DNA of 64,000 bases from Haemaphysalis longicornis (lineage: Eukaryota > Arthropoda > Arachnida > Ixodida > Ixodidae): NCBI GenBank assembly GCA_013339765.2, contig CM023448.1, positions 26,426,551 to 26,490,550 of the forward strand. Reading direction: 5' to 3'. This document shows, one piece after another, positions 30,910 through 43,724 of the stretch; positions within the stretch are counted from its first letter, which is position 1, and each line of letters begins with the position of its first letter. The notes beneath the pieces are model-generated. The model ran no database searches. It had not been told where the DNA came from and saw only the letters and a list, made by a program, of their open reading frames with translations. Position numbers and translations under genes: made by a program.

Positions 30910-33900
30910 CGTGACACCTCCTTCCTTGCCGATTTCTGATGCCTGATTGTTAAGTTTGTGGGGATAAGTTTAGCAGATTGCTCACATGTCTGATGTGTAT
31001 TTGTGCTTGAGCAGTCAAACGCTGATGTTAGCAGTGAAGTAGGTGAAAATTGTAGTTTGATTGTAGTTGTGTGCAGATTACCTACATTGTGTTAATTCGT
31101 AGAAAAGCAAATTGAGGTAACCCTGCTTACTGTTCCGCATTGCAGCATTTTATTATGCGAACGTTAAGGAGTTCAGCTGCTTGTTAAAGGTGAAATAAAC
31201 AGTGGTACAAAAAGAAGAGCATCTACTAAACAGAAATATCTTCACAATCGCAGGATGCCAACTGTCCGCCTACCAACTTGTGTCCTGCATCGTTTCTGCT
31301 GGCTGGAGTGGCTCAATGGAGCATTTTCCAGCTTCTCAAAGTTTGTGGCCAAGCGCTCCTCCAAGTGAAAGATGCCGCAGAGGGATCTTTGTTTTAATGA
31401 CACAATTTCACGTGCTCAGCAGCAAATTTACTCGTAAGGCTTTTTAAATATTCATCACCCAAGAGGGCATGTTACCTTCGTCTTCGGTGGATATGTCTGC
31501 ACTCAGGTTATTTGTGACAGAAACAAGTGGACCACGTCGTGAGAGTCATTGAGGCCTTGTTGATTGTGCATGCTTCTGAAATGACATTTTCATTCGGCTG
31601 AATACTTTCCAAATATATTACGATTTGTGAACAAATTATGGTAAAAGTCATGATTAGTTGTACTACAGTGCAGGAAGGAAATGCCAACATACGTTTTAAA
31701 GCGCCTCTGATATTTCAGATCGTTGGCTGGTGAGCAATAAAACAAAACTGAAATTTTTTTAAAGTAAAATCAAATATTCGTTGTCACCAGTGCATGACCA
31801 TAGTAAAAGCTATCTAGTCACCAAATTTAGAATTAGACACGAAATGCCAAGAAAAATAGGGAAATAAACTAGACAGCTCGCTACAATAAACCAATTCGTA
31901 AAATTCCTCAATGTCTATCAAGTGATGATTCAGGCGGGTTAGTTAGCGGGTTAGTTAAGTGGGTTTACACACCCAACTTGCAGGGCAGCACATGAGCTCT
32001 CAATATTAACATGTTTTTAGTGAAGACCATCTTCCTTCATTAAGCTGCTTTGCACATTGATGCCAGTCTGATAAATGTAGTGCCTGAATTTTTCTTATGA
32101 TCAATCTTTGTATGGGAACCATATATTTTTATATGATGTCGCTGTGTATTTCTGAAACTGTATCTAATCACTAATTCTAATTTGTTGTGGTCAGGTTTTT
32201 TCAACTAATTCGTAGCTTTTTTTAACAATTATGGTATATTTTGTGTGCCTAAAGGAATGCCTCATTGCATGTTTAGCCTATCTAGTGTTGAAAGCGGAGA
32301 TTTTGCTTCAAAGTGGAATGTCGGGCTACCAACAAGGTACTTCGCGTGCTGCTCACTTTCATTCATGCCATTATTTTTTATATTATCATTTAAAATTAAA
32401 AGTCAACCAATTTGCTGTCGTTTTACTTTTGTCACCTACTTTATACTTTCTTTTTTTTCAACTTTCGGTAAGGATTGACTATCCATATTTTTATGATACC
32501 AAGGCGTTGGAGTGGGCTAGCTGGTACATGTTTGACTGGATGAAAAACCATAGGAAAACCCAGGACACAGAAGAGAACGACGGGACAAACTTGTGCCGTC
32601 ATTCTGTTTTAACTGTTTCCTGTGTTTACCACTGTTTTTTCATGCATTCAAACATTTTTTATGAGTTTGTTGAACAGTGCTTAGTTTAGGTGCTCAAACA
32701 ATTTTTGGCTGCGAAGGCTCCCTGTAGCATTTATATAAGTGCGCTCTGCTTTTTTTTGAGCCAATGCCCCATTACCAGTCTTCATGAGGTGGTCTTTTGT
32801 AGAAATGAAGTTGAAATAAATATTTGTTTGCATTGCTTTACATGTTTTGAAAGAATTTCTTGTTCATTCTTGTTTCTTTCAACCCCGATTCGGAATCCTG
32901 CTTAAGGCATTTCCTCTGTTATTTTTTTTCAGAACCAGTAAGGGTGCTCATCCTCGGTTCTTGCTGAAGCAGCAGTATCCATACTTCACGTGAGCTCTGA
33001 ACACACAGTAATTATGGTATGAAACATTCTACCAGTATAAGCTTGCTTTGTAGACGTCATTGTAGATATCAAAGCTCTTGACAGTGTAGTCCAATGTCTG
33101 GTGTAACGGGCAATGTCTACAACTTGTAAAAATTAATTTTGTGGCTATAATGTTTGAGATTATTTTAAAATGCACGTCAACTACTATTTAGAATCGTGGT
33201 CTAAATTGGCAGCCATTTTCCTGGTGGATACAGAAAGTGAAAAAGTGCATGTGTAGAGATTTCAGTGCACTTTAAATGTCCCAAATTTGCTAAAGCTAAT
33301 CCAAAGCCCTCCTTGTGGTGCACTTCATATCCCATGTACAGTTTTGCGTAAAAACAGCTATAATTTATGATCAATTTAAACTTATTTTAATGTTTCTAAA
33401 TGCAAATAGGCTCAGTTTAAGCTGCAGTATTTATAGTAAAATATTGTTAGCAATTATATAGCTGCCAAAGGTTTACAGAAAAGCTTTTGCTTTTGGTTAT
33501 GCACCTTCTTATCAAAAGAAAAATTGTTAAGAAAGGCAGAAGAAACCCAAATATGGAAATTAGCAAACCCTAAAGCTGTGGATAGACTGCATGTTTTGTA
33601 GAGAATCTTTTGCTGATTTCAGTTCTAGTCAACTCTAAAAAAGTCTATCGACGTAGAATGCTTACCGTGAGGCACCTCGTAATACTAGCCAAAACTAATG
33701 GGCCCTGGCTGTTGGCTTTTCATTTGCAACAGTGACAATGACCCCACATCCTCCGGCAGGGACATAATGCGAGGCACCATGTACAAGCTAGCCTCATGAT
33801 AAAATAATGTTTTCTGAACAATGACATTACATTTCAACCATGGGCTTCACCATGGAACTTGTATGCATTGTTCTGTGATGTTTGCAGTTCTTGTATTGCT

Positions 33901-34550
33901 ATGTGGGGTCAATTAGTCTAAAGGTATGCTTATAAATCTCCATATACCACCAAATCTTGCAAGTGCTGTATCATATGAATATTTTTTCGTAAAGCAAAAA
34001 GAATAATGCAAACGAAAATAAATGGCTTGGGTACCCAACATTTATAAGTAGATTATGAGCCGCATTACGAAGGAAACTATACCTTCCTTCATATTCGAAC
34101 CTTCCTGCTCAGCTCAAGAATAAGGCACTAAACATTGCAGGTAGCTACCTTGATTGGAAGTTTGATGCAATACTAAGAAGCCAAGGGTTTTAAGGTTCAA
34201 GGAAGTTTTGTGTGGTTGAAGTGTTGCACACCTAATTGCTTTCACTGCACAGCATGGTTAGGCTGTGCAGTGAATCTCGAAGGATGTGTACTGCTGTTCG
34301 GCAAAGTGAACATATAATTGGTTTTTTACGAAGCTTTGGATAATCAACTACCTCTAAAGTTATAACTCTGTACTGAGATGTGGCTCCTGACTCTTTAAAT
34401 TGATGTTTTAACAATCGGTGACACAAGTTCAAGGAAATTATCAGCTGATGTTGAGCTTCAATGGAATGTCTCACAGAACCGAGCTTGGAAAAGCACGAAT
34501 GTTTCATACCATAATCGTGTGTGATATTGTGCAATATGTGGTCTCACACA
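30910..34550. other. No defensible gene; scattered repeat traces
   Basis: AT-rich, intron-like sequence. At about 32500-32640 there is a stretch ('ggacacagaagagaacgacgg...ccgtcattctgttttaactgtttcctgtgt') that is partly self-complementary and resembles a dispersed repeat. One short splice-bounded open segment lies at 32933-32989. Frames at 32231-32689 are long but AT-rich and lack motifs. Confidence 0.5.
32933..32989 (+). other. Possible 57-bp microexon
   Basis: The upstream signal 'ttcctctgttattttttttcag' is a strong 3' splice site and 'cac|gtgagc' a good 5' splice site. One frame between them is open (SKGAHPRFLLKQQYPYF) and has a protein-like composition. I do not recognise it and no neighbouring exon is evident. 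Confidence 0.25.
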
Positions 34551-34555
34551 CTGCT

Positions 34556-34825
34556 GCACCATTTGTTAACCGAGGATGACGCACCCGTTTTGTACCCCTT
34601 TATGTGGGTGCTTTTGCAGAAGATGCTCCTACAGATTGGGGTGCTAAGTAGCACCCTAGGATACTTTAGGCGGACAAGGGTGTTATAAGGCACCTGTCTT
34701 CTGGGGTGCTTCACAAAGGGTGCTCCTGCGGCGACAAAATCCAAGCACCCTAAAGGGCGTAAAATATTCAGTTTTTAGGGTGCTCCTGCGGCGATTTTGG
34801 GCGTAAATATTTTTAGTGGTGTTTA
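34556..34825. repeat. GGGTGC-rich repeat block
   Basis: The 17-mer 'gggtgctcctgcggcga' occurs at 34718-34734 and 34778-34794 (period 60), each followed by 'gggcgtaaa.at' sequence, and several further 'gggtgc/gcaccc' pairs occur in both orientations from 34580. It is a degenerate tandem or foldback repeat of unknown class. Confidence 0.6.
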
Positions 34826-34829
34826 TTTG

Positions 34830-36320
34830 GGATTTCATGTTACTTATAGCTTGACTCAACTTGTGCCGAATTTGTGGCGTAGGTTTACCTTCAAAGTTTT
34901 TCTGAGGCGTATTACTTTACGTTTGGAATGAATATTTTACGCGTTATCCACGGAATATATTTTCTTGTTTCTTTGTTTTAGACGGCCCATAGTAAAGAAC
35001 GCAGTGTGTTACGACCGCCTTGAACCTTGCCCATAGAATATTTATATTGTGTATGAATCTTTCGCAAGTAGTACCGTGGCCTCCGCGATCGGCTACCGGC
35101 GGCGCGCCGTTGCTCCGGCCGTCCCAATTGCCCGGAAGAGCGTAAGTTGAAATGGGGACGGCGCCGCGCTTTTCGCCGCAACGTGGCGCGCGTAGCCTAA
35201 GGTCGCTTTCCCTGCGCGGGCGGACGCAGAGGACGAAAACTCGGCCTTCGCAGCCCCCTGTGTGCGACGCTTAATAATAAAAAAGTTACCGCACACCAGT
35301 GCAGGAGAAAGGTGGAAGTAGTTGCCGGTGCAATTAGGGTAATTACTGGTGGCTTTGAATTTTCCACGTAGACTATGCCCGGGTTGATCCATAAGTGAAT
35401 TCATTGCGCAGCAGTATTCTTTTTTGTAGTCACGCATGTTTCCAACACACAACACGTTTTCCGGTTTTATTTCTGAAAATCTCGTAAATGTTGTTTGGAA
35501 CGCACGGAATGAGCAAGAACCAAATTATGGGAATTCAACCGAACGAAATTCAACCTTTAGTAAACAAGAATATACCCCCTATGTCGTTTCCTTTTTTCTC
35601 CTTTAAACGTGCGGTTTTTGACAAATAAAGATTACATGGCAACACTACTTGAAACGCTTGGCGTGACTTTTACCGCGACTATTAACAGAGACGCCGTATA
35701 CTTCACCATCTGAAGTGTATACTGTGCAAATGGCTATCGGTATTTCTTCCGCAGTAGGCAGGGTAAACGTGCTGGTGCCGTTTATTGGCATGCATGCTTG
35801 CATATAAAAACGTACAGAGAGACTTCCAATCTACCATAAATGGACGTGGCCTAAGTAATGCTCTAAAAATCTTTACCCGAGTGACGATTGGTATAGTTCC
35901 CCACTTGATGTGTTTATTTACTAATATCCCGAACAACTTACCTACAGCCAATGTTGTGCATACAGATATTAGTGATCAGCTTAACTGCTGACCGAAAAAA
36001 ATAATGCCCTAATATGTCATGGCAACAAATTATGGGCAGAATATATTACCCCAGCAAATCTAGCAATTCAGAAACAGTCTTTCGAAAAAATACACATGTA
36101 GAGTCGATAGCGATATAAAATACATCGAGGAATACCGTGACTTTTACACTCACGGCAAATAATGTGGTAGCGAAATTGCAGTACGTACTTGAAACCCCTA
36201 AGCAGGATAAATAAAACGCAAAAAAAATGGTTAATTCGTACTCGTGGAAGCCTAACAGATTACTTGACTATCGTAGTCGCCTGCCTATAAGTAATACACG
36301 AGAGCTTATCGGTATTACGC
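34830..36320. other. No recognisable gene
   Basis: Short opposed frames only. A 58-bp GC-rich block at 35069-35126 recurs inverted at 37325-37382 (see findings). Confidence 0.45.
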
Positions 36321-36327
36321 TATTTTT

Positions 36328-36634
36328 GAGCACGTGCACTCGCACACGCACACGCACACACACACACACGCACACACACACACACACGCACACACACACA
36401 CAGGCACAAGCGCACGCACACACGCGCGCACACACACGCACACGCCCGCACGCACACACGCACACACCACACCGCACGCACGCACGCACACAACACAAAA
36501 CACCACGCAGACGCACACGCACACGCGCACAAACACACACGCACACGCCCGCACACACGCAAGCACACGCACGCACACACATGCACACACCACAAACGCA
36601 CGCACGCACACACACACACACACACACACACAAA
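36328..36634. repeat. CA/CG-variant cryptic microsatellite
   Basis: About 300 bp of (CA)n with frequent CG steps, 'cgcacgca', 'cccgcac' and 'caccacgcagacgcacacg' variants. Long open frames on both strands here are artefacts of the dinucleotide. Confidence 0.95.
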
Positions 36635-36877
36635 CCCGCCGCGGTGGCTCAGTGGCTAAGGCGTTGCGCTGCTCAGCACGAGGTCGCGGGTTCTATTCCC
36701 GGCCGCGGCGGCCGCTTTACTGATGGAGGCGAAAAGCAACAACGCCCGTGTGTACGAGATTTCCGCGCACGTTAAAGATCCCCAGGTGGTCTAAATTTAT
36801 CCGGAGCCCTCCACTACGGCGCGCCTCATCGCCTGCGTTGCGTCGGCGCGTTAAACCCCACAATCAATCAATAAATC
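36635..36877 (+). mobile_element. Ruka-like tRNA-derived SINE, full length
   Basis: The tRNA-related head has an A box 'tggctcagtgg' (36645-36655) and a B box 'ggttctattcc' (36689-36699) 34 bp apart. The body carries 'gatggaggcgaaa', 'acgcccgtgt', 'gcacgttaaagatccccaggtggtc' and 'ccggagccctccactacggcg', and the tail is 'aatcaatcaataaatc'. Together these match my memory of the Ruka family of ixodid ticks. It sits inside the CA array. Internal Pol III promoter elements look functional, but transcription is not shown. Confidence 0.9.
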
Positions 36878-36980
36878 ACACACACACAAACACCACGCAG
36901 ACGCACACGCACACTCACACACACACACACAACACACAAACGCACACACACACACACACACGCACACGCACACACAACGG
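36878..36980. repeat. CA microsatellite, right flank of the SINE
   Basis: Contains the 24-bp variant block 'caccacgcagacgcacacgcacac' (about 36890-36915), also present left of the SINE at about 36502-36527. Confidence 0.93.
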
Positions 36981-37384
36981 ATACCCAGAGCGTTCGAAAC
37001 AACTTAAAAGGCAAAAAAAGCATATTTTCGCGCAGCGATATAGCGCGAAAATGCTCTAACAGCGAAAAACGAATTCAGCACGCTGGCATTCACTCTGCCC
37101 GAGATGACAGAACCCTGGGCTATGGCATTCGCCTTTCAAGCAAACGGCCACTAAAGCTGCGTGCAAAGCAATCGTGGGTGTTAAACAACGTACGTTAAAC
37201 AACTTTGTACTTGTAGGATTGAGTCAAAATACATAAACCATATATTCAAGTTTTCTATCCCGAAGACGCGACAACAAAGGCTGATTTAGCAAAACTACAC
37301 CGCTCCCTTTGCTTCCGCGCCGAATGGGACGGCCGGAGCAACGGCGCGCCACCGGCAGCAAATCACGGAGGCCACGGTAGTAAA

Positions 37385-38105
37385 AAGAAGCAAGTTCATG
37401 GAAAAGATGATCAAGTATGCTGGTGGCATCGGCATGGTTAAAGTCAAGATATGCACCAAAGGAGTTGAACGGTATTGGGATGTCAAATATAGAAACAGAG
37501 CCTTGAATAAATTCGTGGTCCAATATGCCTTCAAGAATTACGATGTGTGCTTGATCTGCAGGAAAATAATCACTTAAAAACATGAGGTCGAATACATTAA
37601 AACAGCGCCCTTTAACACGGGAATGCTGTTTTACAATTTGCGAGAGATTAAATATCAACATAATATCAATGAGCACATCCGAGCATGCGCTGTGGTGTTG
37701 CATTGTTGGCCAGTTTATATCGGGTAAATAAAATCGCCGAGCAAGATTAGCCTACCTCCGAGTACATGCCGATGCATATAAGTGTGCAATGCTTGCAAGC
37801 TGTCCTTGTCTGAAGATGGGCTGCGATAAACGCAGCAACAAATACAGGGCGACAAGTGAAGAGAAGCTTGCAAAATATTGCCTCGACTCCGATAACCTCA
37901 GGAAGTATTTCAAAGGAAAGGTCTTTTTTATTAAAATGGCCACGCCTGTCCCACGTTTCGGCCTATCTTTACGAATGATAACGGAGTTGGGGGGTGTTAC
38001 CTCAAAATCCCTTATCTCATTTCTGAGCCGCGTTTCTGTCAAAGCTACCAAGTCCGGTTCAATTACAAGAAGTAAGAATTCAAGCGGTACTAATTTTTGA
38101 AGCAC
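37385..38105 (-). pseudogene. LINE AP-endonuclease, SDH motif altered
   Basis: The first frame (37752-38105) reads LLLVIEPDLVALTETRLRNE (catalytic Glu region) then RKDRPKRGTGVAILI. The second frame (37224-37703) reads FNVFDLMFLSDYFP and ILEGILDHEFIQGSV. In the latter the SDH catalytic triad position is LDH, so the Ser is lost. The GDFN block between them is missing or scrambled. Confidence 0.78.
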
Positions 38106-38870
38106 GCTGAGGATGGTAATATTAAGAAACGTTCCTTCTTTCGTTGGCTGCAGCGTTGTGGCTCGCCTAGTGCTTCCGCTTCGTCGTTTGTTTCATGCTT
38201 GATGCTGTGATGGCCAGCGGTTATGAGCGCAATAGCATTTGTTTCCTCATGCCATCGGTAAAGATCTTCGTTCACTTTTAACTGGTCATAGACCAGAAAT
38301 AATTTGTCTCCAGCTTCTTTTCTTGTTTTTGCAGCTTGCCAAAGCTCTTCTCTGATGTCTCTTACTCTGTTTGAGAAGTCCTCTCCAACTGAGAAAGCGG
38401 TTCCTTTTAGTTTCGTGCAGTTTTTAGGAATGGCTGCTTTGTCTCGGAAGTCGAGGAGTTTTAGTATGACTGGTCTAGTTTTTTGAGCGTCTTGTTTTCC
38501 TATTCCGAGAATTCTTTCCATTGGAACGGGTGTGATCTTCAGTATGTTTTAAGTATCTGCTCACTTATAGTTGGTTCGAGGATTTCAGGGTGTTCGTCTG
38601 CCTCCTCTGGTACACCGTAAACAAGTACATTTGACCTTCTAGACCAGTTTTCTAAGTCGTCTATTTTTAACTCCAAGTAGTGAACGGCTTTTGAAGATTG
38701 GTTACCTAGTAGACACAGGACGTGAGCTTGTTTTCCAGTAACGTTACTTGTTTTAGTTTAGATTCAATAAATTTCAACCATTCTTCTTTTATTTCTTTTA
38801 CATCATCTGCAAATACTTGAAGCTGTTTCATGATCTTAGCCATATCGGGTCCCAGGTTTGTTCCAATGTC
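38100..38870 (-). pseudogene. LINE ORF1 (coiled coil plus RNA-binding part)
   Basis: Upstream part (about 38690-38870) reads VFADDVKEIKEEWLKFIESK and continues as a heptad-like coiled coil. The frame 38090-38521 reads RILGIGKQDAQKTRPVILK, DFRDKAAI and FSVGEDFSNRVRDIRE, the same arrangement as ORF1 of the LINE at 23.7 kb. Stops and frameshifts lie between 38520 and 38690. Confidence 0.7.
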
Positions 38871-38879
38871 ACCCTGAGC

Positions 38880-41800
38880 AACAGTAATTCCTTAATACAG
38901 GCACACATGTCACACAATTGTGCACACATCTGCCTAGGGCACGGCATAACTATTAGGCATAGGTAATTTGAACGAATACATTTGCCATAACGCTTGCTGA
39001 CCGCTGGAGTTGAGGGATGACCAGTCTTTATACCATTCCAGTCTGCCAGCAGCACCGTCTTGACGTTGTGGCGATCTGCGTCAGCGCAAGAATTCACCGA
39101 AGCAGGCCTTTTCCAGGCAAATTGCCGAGCGTAGATTCGAAGTGCGCATTGCGCGCATGATGCGCTTGGTGGCTGGGATGTGGTGCGCCGTCGAATCTAG
39201 AATAGCAGTGCCGGGTCTTCGCTTCCTGCTTACGTGAGCAGCAGTGCGCCAATTGTCTGCGGCCGATACACAAACGGTTTGAGACGTTGCATCCTGGCAG
39301 TGCTACCGTGCCCTGTCCATGCCCCATGAATAAATATATATTCTCGTAGAAAGAAATGCAATCAAAATATCCAGAATACAGGCTTAAACCAATGAAAACC
39401 GAGAAAGTGTGAGTTACGCAATGTTTATGCACGTACAAAAATTACTACTTCTGAAACAACCAAAAACAATTGCTTCCGACTGTCACCAGAATGTGGCGGA
39501 ATCGTCAACCCTACGGGGTTTGTTTCAGGATAAGAGAAAATGGGTGACAGGGCAACGCTGCTGGCGTGGTGCGTGCGGACGGCAACAATAGAAAATTGCC
39601 TTTGTGTTTGGAGGAGAGGGTACGCTCGACACTCCCTCGTTACTGAGTGCCAGCCTGCTCAAGCCTGCGAGCAGCGAAAAACCGGCCACGGCCGGTAGAT
39701 CCCGGGAACCAGGAGCCAGGTAGCCGACAATCGGATTCCACAAAGAAATCCCGCCTGGCATGGCAACTGGGTATGGTGGACTGAACTTCCGCCGCGTCTT
39801 CCCAAGGCGCCATGGAGACCCTCACGGTGCCAGGTACAAAAAGCGCGACGCACCTCAGGCCTCCCATCTAGACGGAGCATTTATCGATTATTATCCGGCT
39901 ATACTTCGGTGCGTTGTGTTGTTACAGATGGCATTTCTGCTGTTCGTTTTTGGAGGGTTCCCGTAGGCAGGCCATTGCCAAAACCATCGTGTTTTGCTCC
40001 TGCCTCTTGCTTTCGATTGAGAAATCCACAATGTGGCCGTGGCCAGCCGAAGCGACTGCTGTACAGTAATTAGCGTTCCCCCCTATGTAAGGTTTAAAAA
40101 TTGCACATGAAGGCAGAGAAAGATGTACTTGGTGCTCGAACGGGGGACCTCCATTTCGAAGCACTAACAGCAAAACACGGGAACATCACGCAGACCGAGT
40201 GCCAATGTATCACGTCAGCAAACCAAAAACTCCTAAATTCTTGTTGTAGTGTCATGATATTAGATAGCGAAACCCTCCTGGAATTTCAACAGGGCTTGTT
40301 AACAACGGTAGACATAAATTGAGAGGTAAAACATGCACCGCAGGCCAACAAAACAGAACCCCTGTTTGGTCAAGGTTGCTAACTTCATATACATAAAGAT
40401 TTGTGTGGGGCTGCGTTCTGTGAAGCATCTAGCAAAGTCGTGGCTGATGGCAGGGGATGTATAGCATGTCAGCTACTGGTTCAAGGGGTATATCAATAAC
40501 AGGCCTGCTTCCAAATAGGTCTTTTCAAATGTTATTTTGGATTATTGTACTTCTGAATATTTGTGGTTACCGAAGGAACCCATGACCACTTTTTCTGCTG
40601 CGAACACAAACATGCTTTCAAAACCAGGCGTGTCATCATTTTTACGCCCTAAAGGTTCTCACAATGAGCTGTTGTGCACTTGCTTCAGTAATTGGATTGC
40701 AAAGTTCCTTGCTACTACCCGCGGCAATCAGGCCCCTGTGCCGTTTTTTAACGACTCCAGCAAACGTCGCTGTCGAGAAAATGTTTCAACACCACATTGC
40801 TTCCGGTTAAGCCTTCGAAGCCTTATTTCAACATATCGAGGGTGTACTGTATTTTCGCGGTTCAGTACGATTCTGCTGCAGGGTACGTTACATGATCTTC
40901 CTGTGCATTGCAAGAACTGCCACAAGTCCTCTCGTCCGCTTCACGATTTCAGTTGGTGCCGTGGAAGTCAACTCACACTTTGGTTCTTTGAACGGTATTA
41001 CCTACTACGACTTTTTTTCACGGACTCTCCGGTTTTTAGTCATCGCGTGAACCTTAGCTGTAGGCATAAAGGAATCATTGAAAAATATCCAAGCACTTTG
41101 CGGCTGCCTTTCGCAAATATTTTGACTACATTTCTCTGTGTGTCTTTTCTACATCGATAATATTGCTGTTTGCTAGAAGCAGCGTGTCTGTCTTCCCTGT
41201 AATCGTCCAATGAAAACAATGGACCGACGAACCACCAGCGTATTGTTTCTGGTGTCTATCAACGCAGAAACGCTCGTCCTAACACTGTTTATTCCAGTCC
41301 AGAATGTCTCCATAGTGAGGAGTTGGGTCGTTGTACCGGGCTGTAACTGTTATGCTTGCTTACGTTAGTAACACGAGAGAGATAGAGATAGACCTCTTTC
41401 TAGTGTACTTGTGAATTAAAACCGGCTTGCTGTAACCGAATGGGTAAGGATTTCCACGATGAATTGTAAATTTACGACGTAACAGGTACTGCAGCGAGAG
41501 GATTGAAAACACAACAAAAATGAGATTGATCAAATGCTGCAGCATAGGGGGCAGAAAAAATTTAAAATTTCTATCTACGAAGGTAAATACTGAATCAATA
41601 TATCACAGTACACGATGCGAAGAAACAGAACATAGCTAACGAAGAAAAAAAATACGGACATCACCTCGCGAAAGGGTTAATATTTTGATGCACTTCAAGA
41701 GCTTGCTTCCTTAAAAACGTTTTAGTGTATGGTCTCGTAGGAAGTCCCAGCAGTACTTTAGTTCTCAAATACCATTACTTAAAGGAATGGTGGACCCGGC

Positions 41801-43720
41801 CACGTAGAGCGTCACGATTGAAGACAACGTTTTCGTGAACACAAAAACACGAAATGTAATAAAGCGAGAGTAGCTCGAATCGGAAACGAAAAACGTAGGC
41901 GCACTCAAATGCTAGGGGTGTAAACACAATCAAAAGTTGAGGATAGCAGACAAAGTCAGAAAGCGTGCGTCAAAAGCTTGTTTTCGATTCTCCAGAGACG
42001 ATATGGTCGGTAACTGAAGGATGGGTGGTGCCCTTTTCTGTAGTCGACGAGAGAGTATTGTCGGGCCAACAGAGCAGGTTGCTGTAGTCGTTGAAGACAA
42101 GTTGCCATGCTAGCCAGGAACGTGATTGCGGGCGATGGCAAGCGGCGGAAGGAGAGACTCGGGCCTCCACCCCAGTGATGTCTCACTGCCCATGTTTTGA
42201 ATCCCTCACGCACTGCTTAGGTCTCAGGACTTGCACGCAGCGTCGTGGACGGGCCTGGCGCCTACACCACAAGAATGGCCATTTTGATGCCTCCAAAACC
42301 AAGCCGCAACTATCCGCCTCTTCGTACTCCAAACATTACTATTGCGCATACCTAATTCTCTCCTCGCGCTGTTAGCATTCTTCGAACGCTGCTCCCGTTG
42401 CATTCGAAGGATTACCCATCACTCTCCACTCGCTCCTGCGATACCTTATGACACAACTCCCCCCCCCCCCCCCCTAAACATGTCCCCTGGAAACGATATA
42501 AAATGCCGCTGTAAGACACATAACCCTTGTACACAAGACTTCACCTGAGTATGTGTTCAGAAGTTAAAAAATCAACCCAAGAAGAAACATCTAGAAAGCA
42601 CAGAGTACTGTCAGTTGGTACGCTTGCGAAGCCTGAACAAACAGCCTAAAAATAAAGCCCTTTTGACGGTTACCTAGGGTATCAGAAAGCTCTACGGCAT
42701 AGGTACCTTTCTTTCTGTGCCCGACCAGAACACAGACAAACCTACAATACGTAACACACGATGGTCTTTCTGCCAAAAAACGGTTGCCTAAGTATTTGCA
42801 GTGTAGCTTCGAGTCCTCTAGAAGAGCCAAAGTTGTACTTGAAGTAATTCGTTGTATCTTTCGCCTTTTGCAGAATGCACCCCTGCTGTGAAAAACACTG
42901 TGGTATCGGTTCTGGAGCCTTCAAGTTGAGTGTGTTGGTTTAATTCTCAGCCAAACTAAAAGACCGCACCGGTAAAATTGTTCAACGTTTTTTCGGTTTG
43001 TATGTTTTCCCGTAGTTCTTCTCTACAGTTAACTCATTCACACCCAATTTTCTCACTGGAGCCTTTTGAAGTACAACTGCATTCCGCGTAGTACCACGGA
43101 CGCCATCATTTGGGTGTCTCTATTTGTTTCAAAAGCATATGGTGCAATTCCGCCATTAAGAATACCGAGTTTGTCCAGCTCTGTGCACCTGTTTGCGTAC
43201 GAATGTTTGCTCCAATATTTTCCAATCTCTTTTGCGTTGGATGGCTACAAAGCCTACAAGGCGCTCTCAGCTGGACCACACTTATTTCGTCCGCATACCG
43301 ACATCTGTCTCGCTCCCTTTCTATGTAATCTCCTTTTTCGAAGGAATTCTTGTCGCATAGGAAGATTAGCCCTGGAGGAAGGACACCGAGTTTAGCTCAT
43401 TTGCTGTTTTAATTAACAGCTTTAGAAGTGTGCCGCTACTCTTCAGCCTGAAAATTTTGCGTAGGTTTTCCCGATTTTCCCATTTTGTGCCATTATTGCT
43501 CCGAAGTGAACACTGTTCTGCTCGGCATTTCAGTGTTTTTACTCGCCAATCTTACACTCGCAAACGCTTTTAGCTTGTTGGATGTTTCGCCATGAGAAGC
43601 GCTCGTATGAGGGAGCCGGCTCACCTCTTGAAGCAGTAGCCTGTGTTCTTCACCCCACTTAGCCTTTCATTGCTGGTAGCTTTCTGCTTCCCTAACCTCC
43701 TACTTTTTTAAGTGCGAATG
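38880..43720. other. No defensible gene
   Basis: The longest frame in the window lies here (40537-41160, 207 codons) but has no motif and unusual Cys/Phe/Ser-rich composition. A tRNA-like fragment (minus strand, B-box-like 'cgttcgagcacc' at about 40129-40140) may be a SINE relic. A C14 homopolymer lies at 42463-42476. Otherwise only short overlapping frames. Confidence 0.45.
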
Positions 43721-43724
43721 CACT

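Larger units (their letters stand above)
37240..38870 (-). mobile_element. LINE with ORF1 and endonuclease, 3' truncated
   Basis: The minus strand holds an ORF1 (about 38100-38870) and the N- and C-terminal endonuclease (37390-38105). Recognisable LINE sequence ends near 37385, within the endonuclease-RT linker, where a GC-rich block shared with 35.07 kb begins. No RT remains. The 3' truncation is unusual for target-primed insertion and suggests later deletion or recombination. Confidence 0.8.

Noticed and set aside
36227..36775. 182-codon frame and its mirror frames on the minus strand
   Set aside because: They are read through by CA/CG dinucleotide repeats plus a SINE.
40085..40200. tRNA-derived SINE relic on the minus strand
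   Set aside because: Only a B-box-like 'GTTCGAGCACC' is convincing; no A box at the right distance that I trust.
40537..41160. 207-codon frame, the longest in the window
   Set aside because: No recognisable motif, odd composition rich in Cys, Phe, Ser and Leu, no splice or promoter context. A frame this long is expected by chance in 64 kb.
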